This document shows positions 48,823-57,647 of a DNA stretch of 64,000 nucleotides, one piece after another (positions within the stretch are counted from its first letter, which is position 1; each line of letters opens with the position of its first letter). The stretch spans positions 310,001-374,000 of the forward strand of contig SCOE01000001.1 of assembly GCA_005503065.1 (NCBI GenBank), given 5' to 3'. The position numbers and the translations under genes were made by a program. Below the pieces are notes generated by a model that worked only from the letters and a program-made list of their open reading frames with translations, had not been told where the DNA came from and made no database searches. The DNA comes from Comamonadaceae bacterium ALPHA2B. GTDB lineage: Bacteria > Pseudomonadota > Gammaproteobacteria > Burkholderiales > Burkholderiaceae_C.

Positions 48823-50496
48823 ATGGAGCGGCGGGTCCTGGTCCACGCCCCGCGCGGGCGCGATGCGCTGGTGGTGCAGCGCGTGGTCGAACAGATGGGG
48901 CTCACCGCCGTGGTGTGCGGCTCGCACGACGAATTGCTCGCGCGCATGAGCGAAGGTGCCGCCGCGGCGCTGCTCACGGAGGAGGCCCTTCTCGGCCTGC
49001 CGGAGGAGCCTCTGCATGCCTGGCTCACGGCGCAGCCGAGCTGGTCCGACTTCCCCTTCATCGTGCTGGCCACGCGCGAGGCGCGTTCGATGCGCGCCCT
49101 GGCCATGATGCAGACGCTCGGCAACGTCGTGGTGCTCGAGCGGCCGGTGCACACGCAGACGCTGGCCCGCGCCACCGACGCCGCCGTGCGCCAGCGCCGG
49201 CGTCAGTACGCCACGCGCATGCACCTGGAGCAGCTGGAAGACGCGCGCGCCGAGGTCGAGCGGCTCAATGCCCAGCTGGAGGAACGCATCACCGCGCGCA
49301 CCCACGAACTGGCCAGCGCCAACGACCGGCTGATGGCCGAGATCGCCGAGCGCGAGCGTGCGCAGGCGGCACTGCTGCAGGTGCAGAAGATGGAAGCCAT
49401 CGGCCGCCTGACGGGCGGCATCGCGCACGACTTCAACAACCTGCTGCACGTGGTCAACATGAACCTCGACCTGCTCGGCCGCGTGTCGAAGGAGGCGAAG
49501 GTGGGCGAGATCGTGGGCCGTGCCAAGGGTGCGGTGGGCAAGGGCTCGCGCCTGACCGGGCAACTGCTGAGCTTCGCGCGCAACCAGTCGCTGCTGCCGC
49601 GGCTGACCGACGTCAACGCGCTGATCGAAGGGGTGCGCGACCTGGTCAGCGTGTCGGTCGGCCCGCAGATCCAGGTGCTGCTGGTGCTGTCCGACGCGCC
49701 CTGCTGGGCCGTGCTCGACGCCAACCAGCTCGAGATGGCGGTGCTGAACATGGCCGTCAACGCGCGCGATGCAATGCCTTCGGGCGGCACCCTGCGCATC
49801 GAAACGGCGCTGCGCCGCGATGCGGGCGGCGAACTGCCGCCGGGCGAGTACGTGAGCGTGTCGGTCAACGACACCGGTACCGGCATTCCGACGCATGTGC
49901 TGGCCAAGGTCTTCGATCCCTTCTTCACCACCAAACCCGTCGGCAGCGGCACCGGCCTGGGCCTGAGCCAGGTCTACGGCTTCGCCAAGCAGTCGGGCGG
50001 GCTGGCGTTCGTGCGCAGCCAGGAAGGGCAGGGCACCTGCGTCGAGATGCTGTTCCCGGCCTCGGCCGAGCGTGCGGTGGCCGAGGCCATTCCTGCCACG
50101 GCCGAGGCCGCCGCCGCCGAGCAGGGCCACCATCGCGTGCTGGTGGTGGAGGACGACGCCGAGGTGCGCCGCGCCATCGTCGAGAGCCTGGGACTGCTGG
50201 GGTACTCCGTCACCGAGGCTGCCGACGGCGACGCCGGGCTGGCCGCGCTGGCGCGCTCCGTGCCCGACCTCATGGTGGTCGACTACGCCATGCCCGGCAT
50301 GAACGGCGCCGAGTTCATCGGCCGCGCCCGCGAGGCGGCCGGCCGCATTCCCGTGGTGCTCGCCACGGGCTATGCCGACATGGCCGAGGTGGGGCGCGTG
50401 CTGGGCACGCAGCGCATCCTCATCAAGCCCTTCGACATCTCCACCCTGGCGACCACCGTGCGCCAGGCGCTGGTGAGCGGCGCGCCCGTATCATGA
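48823..50496 (+). CDS. Hybrid sensor histidine kinase partnered with the KaiC-like ATPase
   Basis: A 557-residue soluble kinase. Residues 1-115 look like a receiver domain without its phosphoacceptor (the Asp position reads TEE near 52-54). A coiled coil (about 125-185) leads to the HisKA box GGIAHDFNNLLHVVNMNL (His202), an ATPase domain (MAVNARDAMPSGG, GTGLGLSQVYGFAKQSGG) and a true C-terminal receiver (LMVVDYAMPGMNGAEF, D487). No membrane helices. The ATG follows the KaiC-like stop by three bases, so the two should be co-translated and probably interact. Confidence 0.9.
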   Translation: MERRVLVHAPRGRDALVVQRVVEQMGLTAVVCGSHDELLARMSEGAAAALLTEEALLGLPEEPLHAWLTAQPSWSDFPFIVLATREARSMRALAMMQTLGNVVVLERPVHTQTLARATDAAVRQRRRQYATRMHLEQLEDARAEVERLNAQLEERITARTHELASANDRLMAEIAERERAQAALLQVQKMEAIGRLTGGIAHDFNNLLHVVNMNLDLLGRVSKEAKVGEIVGRAKGAVGKGSRLTGQLLSFARNQSLLPRLTDVNALIEGVRDLVSVSVGPQIQVLLVLSDAPCWAVLDANQLEMAVLNMAVNARDAMPSGGTLRIETALRRDAGGELPPGEYVSVSVNDTGTGIPTHVLAKVFDPFFTTKPVGSGTGLGLSQVYGFAKQSGGLAFVRSQEGQGTCVEMLFPASAERAVAEAIPATAEAAAAEQGHHRVLVVEDDAEVRRAIVESLGLLGYSVTEAADGDAGLAALARSVPDLMVVDYAMPGMNGAEFIGRAREAAGRIPVVLATGYADMAEVGRVLGTQRILIKPFDISTLATTVRQALVSGAPVS

Positions 50497-50563
50497 AAAC
50501 GGCAGCCGCTCCACACGCGACAACCCATTCCAACCACCGCTGCCACTTCAAAAAGGGAATCTC

Positions 50564-50812
50564 ATGAGCATCATCTGGACCATCCTGATCGGCTTCGTCG
50601 TCGGCCTCATCGCGCGCGCGATCAAGCCGGGCAACGACTCGGCCGGCTTCATCGTCACCACGGTCATCGGCATCGTCGGTTCGCTGATCGCCACCTACCT
50701 CGGCCAGGCCATGGGCTGGTATGCGGCGGGCGAGGCGGCCGGCTTCATCGCCTCGGTGGTGGGCGCGATCGTGCTGCTGTTCGTCTGGGGCTTCATCAAG
50801 CGCAAGACCTGA
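50564..50812 (+). CDS. GlsB/YeaQ/YmgE-family membrane protein
   Basis: An 82-residue protein with three membrane helices, the transglycosylase-associated stress family: IWTILIGFVVGLIARAIKPG, GFIVTTVIGIVGSLIATYLG and AAGFIASVVGAIVLLFVWG. An AAAAAGGGAA stretch precedes the ATG. It follows the kinase by 67 bp and may belong to the same transcript. Confidence 0.9.
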   Translation: MSIIWTILIGFVVGLIARAIKPGNDSAGFIVTTVIGIVGSLIATYLGQAMGWYAAGEAAGFIASVVGAIVLLFVWGFIKRKT

Positions 50813-50845
50813 GCAAGGCGCCGGCCGGGCGCTTCCGGATCGGCG

Positions 50846-50912
50846 CTTTGCTATCTTTTCGATAGCTACGAGCGACCGGCCCGCGGGCGCTGCAGGCCGA
50901 TTTCCTTCGAAA
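50846..50912 (-). repeat. Dispersed palindromic repeat, copy 10
   Basis: GCTATC-TTTTC-GATAGC (50850-50866), then GGCCCGCGGGCGC, TGCAGGCCGATTTCC. It lies between two convergent genes. Confidence 0.85.
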
Positions 50913-52295
<1,383 letters not shown>

Positions 52296-52302
52296 CAACG
52301 CA

Positions 52303-53472
52303 TCATGCAATGGGGAGCTGCTGCCTGACCAGCGCCACCCAGTACGCCGCGCCCAGCGGCAGGATGTTGTCGTTGAAGTCGTAGTAGGGGTTGTGCACCG
52401 GCGGGTCGTTCGCGCCTTCGCCGGCGCCGATGCCGATGTACGCGCCGGGCCGCTTCTGCAGCATGAAGGCGAAGTCCTCCGAGCCCATCGCGGGCGGGAT
52501 GTCGGTGTGCACCTGCGTTTCGCCCACCAGGCTGGCGGCGGCGGCCACGGCGGCGGCGGTCTCGGCGGGCGTGTTCACCACGCCCGGGTAGCCGCGCATG
52601 TATTTGAGCGCGACCTTCGCGCCGTGCGTCTGGGCCACGCCCTCGCACACCTGCCGCATCGCGGCTTCGGTGCGGTCCTGCACGGCCGGGTCCAGCGTGC
52701 GCACGGTGCCGCGCAGCACCGTGGTCTCGGGGATCACGTTCCAGGTGTCGCCGCCGTGGATCTGCGTCACGCTCACCACCGCCGATTCGGTGGCGCCGGT
52801 GCGGCGGCTCACGATGGTCTGCAGCGCGTTGACCAGTTGCGAGGCGACCACGATCGAGTCGATGCCCGTCTCGGGCATGGCACCGTGGCTGCCCTTGCCG
52901 GTGACGCTGATCTCGAAGGTGTCGAGGAAGGCGGTCATGGTGCCGGTGCGGATGGCGAAATGGCCGCGCGGCATCTGCGGGAAGTTGTGCATGCCGAACA
53001 CCGCGTCGGCCGGGAACTGGTCGAACAGGCCCTCGTCGACCATCACGCGGCCGCCGCCCTCGTTCTCCTCGCCGGGCTGGAAGACGAAGTGCACCGTGCC
53101 CCGGAACGGCTTGTGCCGCGCCAGGTGCGCGGCGGCGCCCAGCAGCATGGCGGTGTGGCCGTCGTGGCCACACGCGTGCATCTTGCCCACGCACCTGGAG
53201 GCATGCGCCTGAGAGCCCAGCTCCTGCATGTTCAGCGCATCGAGGTCGGCGCGCAGGGCGATGCTCGGGCCCTCGCCGTTCTTCAGCGTCGCCACCACGC
53301 CCGTCACCGCCAGGCCGCGGTGTACCGGCAGGCCCATCAGCATCAGGGCCTGCGCCACCACGTTCGCGGTGCGGTGTTCCTCGAAGGCGGTCTCGGGGTT
53401 GGCATGGATGTCGCGCCGCCAGGCGACCATGCTCTGGCGGATGTCTTCGGAGATTTCGGGGTCGCGGTACAT
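52303..53472 (-). CDS. M20 amidohydrolase (hippurate/N-acyl amino acid hydrolase type)
   Basis: A 389-residue metallopeptidase-fold enzyme that cleaves N-acyl amino acids. [16 protein letters not shown] carries the conserved Cys and His metal ligands; [20 protein letters not shown] carries the Glu ligands; [12 protein letters not shown] is the C-terminal signature. No signal peptide, so cytoplasmic. Its position between a membrane protein and serine dehydratase suggests that the released amino acid is serine. Confidence 0.93.
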   Translation of the reverse strand: MYRDPEISEDIRQSMVAWRRDIHANPETAFEEHRTANVVAQALMLMGLPVHRGLAVTGVVATLKNGEGPSIALRADLDALNMQELGSQAHASRCVGKMHACGHDGHTAMLLGAAAHLARHKPFRGTVHFVFQPGEENEGGGRVMVDEGLFDQFPADAVFGMHNFPQMPRGHFAIRTGTMTAFLDTFEISVTGKGSHGAMPETGIDSIVVASQLVNALQTIVSRRTGATESAVVSVTQIHGGDTWNVIPETTVLRGTVRTLDPAVQDRTEAAMRQVCEGVAQTHGAKVALKYMRGYPGVVNTPAETAAAVAAAASLVGETQVHTDIPPAMGSEDFAFMLQKRPGAYIGIGAGEGANDPPVHNPYYDFNDNILPLGAAYWVALVRQQLPIA

Positions 53473-53491
53473 CGTGTGTGCTCTCGAGGGG

Positions 53492-54850
53492 TCAGTGGAA
53501 GAATTCGGCGATCAGTGTCGCGCCGAGGAAGGTGCCCGCAGTGGCCGTCAGCGACACCACCACGATGCGCCAGCCCAGCTGGCGAAAGAGCGGCAGGTCC
53601 TTGGCGACCGAGAAGCCCGCCAGCGCCAGCACCGGCGTGGTGAAGGCCAGGAAATTGAGCTTGCCCGTGAGCGCGAGCACGGTGTCGGTGAAGGGGAACA
53701 GGCCCGGGATGCCGACCACCGTGGCCACCACCGAGAGCACCAGCACCAGCGGCAGCTTCGGCACCAGCCGCTTGATCGCCTCGACCACGGCGACGATGGC
53801 CACCACCACCCCCATGCCCTCGAGCGACACCAGCGCCGGCACCTTGTACGAGAGCGCGTTGGCGATCACCACGCCGCCCGTCATCACCAGCCAGGCCAGT
53901 ATCGTGTCGGCCAGGGTCGTCGCAGGGGCAGACGCCGGCTGGCCCAGGGCCGCGGCGGGCGCCGCTTCGGCGACGGGCGCCCGGCCGCGCTTCGTCAGGC
54001 GGCCCAGCACCGGCTCCAGCCGGCCGTACAGCCACGAGCAGGCCGGCAGCGACAGGAAGAGCGTGAAGTAGAAGCCGACCACCGAGGTCAGCAGGTTCGA
54101 GGCAGCGGCGATGGCGGTGAGCTGCGGCACCATCTCGGCCGGCTGCTGCGCCGTGATGGCGCCCAGCGCCGCCGCCATGAGGCTGCCCGAGCCCACGCCC
54201 ACCCCCATGGCCAGCGAGCGCGGGTCGAAGATGTTCAGGCTGGCCACGAAGCCCGCCAGCACCGCGATGAAGAGGGCGCCCAGCACCGTGCCGGTGATGT
54301 ACTCGGCCAGCACGCCGCGGCCCTCGGGCGAGCCCATGCCGTACTTCTCGCCGATGATGACCAGGTTGCCTTCGCGGCCCACCGAGAAGGTGGCGCCCAC
54401 GGCCTCGCGCTTGATGCCCAGCAGCAGCGCCAGCGGCAGGCCCAGTGCCAGCGTGCCGAAGGCATGGCCGAACTCCTGGAAGAACAGGGCCCACCCGGCC
54501 TGCCGGACCATGGGCAGCGCCGCGCCGACGGTGAGGCCGAGCTTCACCACGAAGAGCAGCAGCCCGGCGTTGAGCAGGCCGCCGGCCAGCGTCTGCAGGC
54601 CGGTGTCGATGCGCACCGCGGCCGGCACGCGCCGCTGCGCGATGCCCCAGGCGGCGGCTATCAGCAGCGCCCACAGCATGGGCAGCAGCACCACCTTGCC
54701 GGGGCCCAGCTTGAACTGGGCCGGGCCGATCAGCTCGGCGAGCGCCACGACGATCAGGGTGACGAGCAGCAGCTTCAGCTTGCCGCCGGCGGTGACGGAG
54801 AACGCAGGGGCGACCGGAAGGGCCGCGGAAGGGGGCACGACAGGGTTCAT
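53492..54850 (-). CDS. DUF3100 membrane protein, candidate transporter
   Basis: A 452-residue protein with about 12 hydrophobic helices. Conserved-looking polar motifs lie between helices: SVGREGNLVIIGEKYGMGSPEGRGVLAEYITG and GVGVGSGSLMAAALGAITAQ. The family is DUF3100; I recall its members next to M20 amidohydrolases and LysR regulators, and a transporter role is an inference. The ATG at 54850 is chosen; a TTG at 54889 is possible. First gene of the operon, divergent from the LysR gene. Confidence 0.82.
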   Translation of the reverse strand: MNPVVPPSAALPVAPAFSVTAGGKLKLLLVTLIVVALAELIGPAQFKLGPGKVVLLPMLWALLIAAAWGIAQRRVPAAVRIDTGLQTLAGGLLNAGLLLFVVKLGLTVGAALPMVRQAGWALFFQEFGHAFGTLALGLPLALLLGIKREAVGATFSVGREGNLVIIGEKYGMGSPEGRGVLAEYITGTVLGALFIAVLAGFVASLNIFDPRSLAMGVGVGSGSLMAAALGAITAQQPAEMVPQLTAIAAASNLLTSVVGFYFTLFLSLPACSWLYGRLEPVLGRLTKRGRAPVAEAAPAAALGQPASAPATTLADTILAWLVMTGGVVIANALSYKVPALVSLEGMGVVVAIVAVVEAIKRLVPKLPLVLVLSVVATVVGIPGLFPFTDTVLALTGKLNFLAFTTPVLALAGFSVAKDLPLFRQLGWRIVVVSLTATAGTFLGATLIAEFFH

Positions 54851-54927
54851 GGGGCGGTGGCGTCTGTTGGAGGGGTACTTCGCCGGCAACTGCGCAGCGG
54901 CAGGCCGAAAGTCTCGCCACGGCTGGC

Positions 54928-54935
54928 TGTTGCAT
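54928..54935 (+). promoter_or_regulatory. Half-site matching the LysR operator
   Basis: TGTTGCAT is an exact copy of the left arm of the operator at 54959, 31 bp upstream (about three helical turns), followed by a degenerate right arm CAATGACC. Two sites at this spacing are typical of LysR-type binding. Confidence 0.5.
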
Positions 54936-54958
54936 CAATGACCGGAAGTTGGGATATT

Positions 54959-54977
54959 TGTTGCATGCAATGCAACA
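54959..54977. promoter_or_regulatory. Palindromic operator of the LysR regulator
   Basis: TGTTGCAT-GCA-ATGCAACA is a perfect 8-bp inverted repeat with T at one end and A at the other in the LysR T-N11-A manner. It lies in the 146-bp gap between the divergent DUF3100 and LysR genes. Confidence 0.7.
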
Positions 54978-54996
54978 CTCGCCCCAGCCGCCCGCC

Positions 54997-55932
54997 ATGC
55001 TGAGCCCGATGGACGACCGGCTCGACACCCGCCGGGTGCGCTATTTCATGCAGGTGCTCGACAGCGGCTCGGTGCGCGGCGCCGCCGAGGTGCTCGGCAT
55101 GGACCCCTCGGCCGTCAGCCGCGCCATCGGCGTGCTGGAGGACGACTGCGGCACGCGCCTGCTGGAGCGGCGCGGGCGTGGCGTGGTGCCCACCGATGCC
55201 GGCGAACTGCTGGCCGGCTACGTGCGCCGCCAGCACAGCCAGAAGCAGCACCTGCTGGCGCAGCTCGACAGCATCCAGAAGGTGGAGCGCGGACACATCG
55301 ACATCGTGGCGGGCGAGGGTTTCGTCGAATGGCTGATGCGCCACAGCCTGCGCGACTTCATGGCCTCGCACCCGGGCATCACGGTCGACCTGTCGGTGGG
55401 CAGCACCGACGGCATCGTGCAGCACATCGTCGACGAGCGCGCCCACATCGGCATGCTCTTCCAGCCGCCGAAGGACGAGCGGCTGCGCTCGCACCACTCG
55501 CATTCGCAGCCGATCCAGACGCTGGTGCTCGACACCCATCCGCTGGCGCGCATCGACCGCCCCCTGCGCCTGGCCGACCTCGCACCCTACCCCGGCGCCA
55601 CGCTGCACCGCAGCTTCGGCGTGCGCCAGCACATCGAGGCGGCCGAAGTCAGCGAAGGCGTGCGCCTGCACACGCTGCTGACCACCACCTCCTTCAGCGC
55701 CGTGGGGCACTTCGTGGTGGCGGGACTGGGCTACGCGCTGTCCACGCGCATGTCGCTGCCGCCGCACCTGGACACCTCGCGCGTGGTGGCCCTGCCCATG
55801 AAGAACCCGCTGCTGTCGCAGGGCCGGGTGCATGTGGTGTCGCGCCACGGCCGCGTGCTGTCGCCGGCCGCCGCCACGCTCTTGCGGCAGATCGTGGCCG
55901 ACATCGGCCGCCCGCCCGGGCGCGAGGCCTGA
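54997..55932 (+). CDS. LysR-type transcriptional regulator
   Basis: A 311-residue regulator with the N-terminal winged helix (RRVRYFMQVLDSGSVRGAAEVLGMDPSAVSRAIGVLEDDCGTRLLERRGRGVVPT) and a substrate-binding C-terminal domain. Starts at 54997 or 55009 are both possible; no clear ribosome binding site decides. It is divergent from the DUF3100-M20-sdaA operon and probably controls it and itself through the palindrome at 54959. Confidence 0.9.
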   Translation: MLSPMDDRLDTRRVRYFMQVLDSGSVRGAAEVLGMDPSAVSRAIGVLEDDCGTRLLERRGRGVVPTDAGELLAGYVRRQHSQKQHLLAQLDSIQKVERGHIDIVAGEGFVEWLMRHSLRDFMASHPGITVDLSVGSTDGIVQHIVDERAHIGMLFQPPKDERLRSHHSHSQPIQTLVLDTHPLARIDRPLRLADLAPYPGATLHRSFGVRQHIEAAEVSEGVRLHTLLTTTSFSAVGHFVVAGLGYALSTRMSLPPHLDTSRVVALPMKNPLLSQGRVHVVSRHGRVLSPAAATLLRQIVADIGRPPGREA

Positions 55933-56255
55933 TGGGCCGGCCGCACCACCACGTGTACGTCGTCGAGCTCGACGACCGCGTTTGGAACAGCGCACGTTTT
56001 CGCCGCGCCAACCCGGGCTGGCAGTTGGGCAGGCCCTTCGTCTACGTCGGCATGACCGGGCTGGACCCGGACGTGCGCTTCGACAAGCACAAGGCCGGCC
56101 TGCAGGCCAATGCCTTCGTGCAGCAGTTCGGCCTGCGGCTGCTGCCGGCGCTCTACGAGCGATACAACCCGATGACCTACAAGGAGGCGCAGTCGATGGA
56201 GGTGGAATTGGGCATCCGGCTGCGCGCGCTCGGCTACGGCGTGTGGCAAGGGTAG
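55932..56255 (+). CDS. GIY-YIG-like small protein
   Basis: A 107-residue protein. PFVYVGMTGLDPDVRFDKHKAGLQANAFV resembles the GIY-YIG nuclease core (YVGMTG then R...HK), but the first GIY motif is HVYVVEL, so catalysis is uncertain. Its ATG overlaps the LysR TGA (TGATGG), implying coupled translation. No function is known for this group. Confidence 0.65.
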   Translation: MGRPHHHVYVVELDDRVWNSARFRRANPGWQLGRPFVYVGMTGLDPDVRFDKHKAGLQANAFVQQFGLRLLPALYERYNPMTYKEAQSMEVELGIRLRALGYGVWQG

Positions 56256-56264
56256 ATCTTCACC

Positions 56265-56365
56265 CCCCGAGCAGCTTCGCCGCTCCCCCCTCTGCTTCGC
56301 GAGGAGGGCGCACCCAGAGGCCTGGCAAAGCCAGTTCCTCGGGTGCCCGCGGATTCAGTTGCGCC
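56265..56365. repeat. GC-rich intergenic hairpins
   Basis: The gap before cutA contains GCTTCGCCGCTCCCCCC and GCTTCGCGAGGAGGGCG, then CCAGAGGCCTGGCAAAG. It weakly resembles the GC-rich sequence at 5358 and may be a decayed copy. No gene is seen. Confidence 0.3.
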
Positions 56366-56391
56366 TTAACTTTCGATGAGAGGAGCCTCCG

Positions 56392-56709
56392 ATGACCGAC
56401 ACCGCCTGCATCGTCATGACCACCGCCGGCACCGAGGACGAGGCCGACCAGCTCGCCGACGCCATCGTCGAGGCCCGCCTGGCGGCCTGCGTGCAGATCC
56501 AGCGCGTGCGCAGCGTCTACGCCTGGCAGGGCGAGACCAAGCGCGAGCCGGAGTGGTTGCTGATGGCCAAGACGCGCACCGGCCGCTTCGCCGAGCTCGA
56601 GGCCTTCATCCGCGAGCGCCACAGCTACGAGTTGCCCGAGGTCGTGCAGCTGCCCATCACCGCGGGCTCGGCGGCATACCTGCGGTGGCTGGGCGAGGCG
56701 ACGACCTGA
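56392..56709 (+). CDS. cutA: Divalent-cation tolerance protein CutA
   Basis: A 105-residue trimeric ferredoxin-like protein of the CutA family: VMTTAGTEDEADQLADAIVEARLAACVQI, VYAWQGETKREPEWLLMAKT and HSYELPEVVQLPI are the conserved blocks. Its copper-tolerance role in E. coli is indirect; function here is unproven. GAGGAG precedes the ATG. Confidence 0.94.
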   Translation: MTDTACIVMTTAGTEDEADQLADAIVEARLAACVQIQRVRSVYAWQGETKREPEWLLMAKTRTGRFAELEAFIRERHSYELPEVVQLPITAGSAAYLRWLGEATT

Positions 56710-56724
56710 GGCGCGGCCACCTTC

Positions 56725-57399
56725 TCAGGAGTAGGTGACCCAGTCCTCGTAGACCGGGCCGTCCAGGTGCGGCAGCGTGTTGTAGGTCACCAGCATGTGG
56801 CGCTTGGGCGTGAAGGCGAACTCGGTCACCGAGGTGTTGCGGATGCGCAGGTTCAGCTCGATCGTGGTCTCGGCGCTGGTGCCCAGCACGTGGCCCACCG
56901 CCGTCGAGATCGGCCCGCCGCTGCTGACCACCAGCACCTTGGCGCCGTGGTGGCGGTCGCGCACATGGTCCAGGGCCGTGGTCACGCCGGCCAGGAAGTC
57001 GATGTAGCTGGGCATGCCGACAGGCTCGGTGCGGCCCTGCATCCAGGCCGACAGGCCGTCGCGCAGCAGCCGGAAGTGCTTGCGGTACAGCTCGGGGGTG
57101 TCGGGTTTCTCCAGCTTGCCGGGGTGGATGGTCGCGACGATGGCTTCGCTGTCGTACTCGTTCAGGCCAGGCCACGGGAGCACGTCGTGATCGGTCAGCC
57201 CCAGACCTTTTGCGATGCCCTCCCAGGTCTCGCGATGGCGGCGCAGGGTGCCGGTGATGACGGCGTCGAAGCGCATGCCGCGCTCGTGCCAGTACTCGCC
57301 CAGGCGCACGGCCTGCCGGTGGCCGAGTTCGCTGAGCTTGTCGTAATCGTCTGCGCCGAACGAGGCCTGCCCGTGGCGTACGAGGTAGAGCGTTCCCAT
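56725..57399 (-). CDS. Histidine phosphatase family protein
   Basis: A 224-residue phosphoglycerate-mutase-fold protein. The catalytic RHG motif is LVRHGQASFG; the second His lies in VVSSGGPISTAVGH-type context, where most family members have a GH motif (here SSGG), so the second catalytic His is not obvious. The protein is normal in length for the family. ATG at 57399. It converges with cutA, with 15 bp between stops. Confidence 0.82.
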   Translation of the reverse strand: MGTLYLVRHGQASFGADDYDKLSELGHRQAVRLGEYWHERGMRFDAVITGTLRRHRETWEGIAKGLGLTDHDVLPWPGLNEYDSEAIVATIHPGKLEKPDTPELYRKHFRLLRDGLSAWMQGRTEPVGMPSYIDFLAGVTTALDHVRDRHHGAKVLVVSSGGPISTAVGHVLGTSAETTIELNLRIRNTSVTEFAFTPKRHMLVTYNTLPHLDGPVYEDWVTYS

Positions 57400-57647
57400 A
57401 TGGCCGATTCTCGCGGGCGCTCCCGCGGCATTTGTCCCGGCGGCGACCCATGGGAGCGTGCAAGTCACGCCGGCGACGCCTCCTCCATCGCCCGCTCTGT
57501 GACTTTTCCTCGCGTTTTTTGGCGCTATCGGCCTTCGCCTACGGCTCGTTAAACTCGACAAACTAATACTTCAGTTTTCTTTTTTAACAACCGTCGCGCC
57601 CATCTGCACCGATGCGCCGGCGGTTTCGGCTTTCAAAAGGGCTAGAT
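57400..57647. other. Upstream region of the autotransporter gene
   Basis: A 248-bp gap whose central part (about 57540-57595) is strongly A/T-rich, with runs such as TTTTCTTTTTTAAC. I see no clean -35/-10 pair. Local composition unlike the flanks fits a regulated surface-protein gene. Confidence 0.35.

Noticed and set aside
47281-50812. A complete circadian clock
   Set aside because: kaiA and kaiB are missing and the domain II phosphosite is altered; a Kai-type oscillator cannot be supported.
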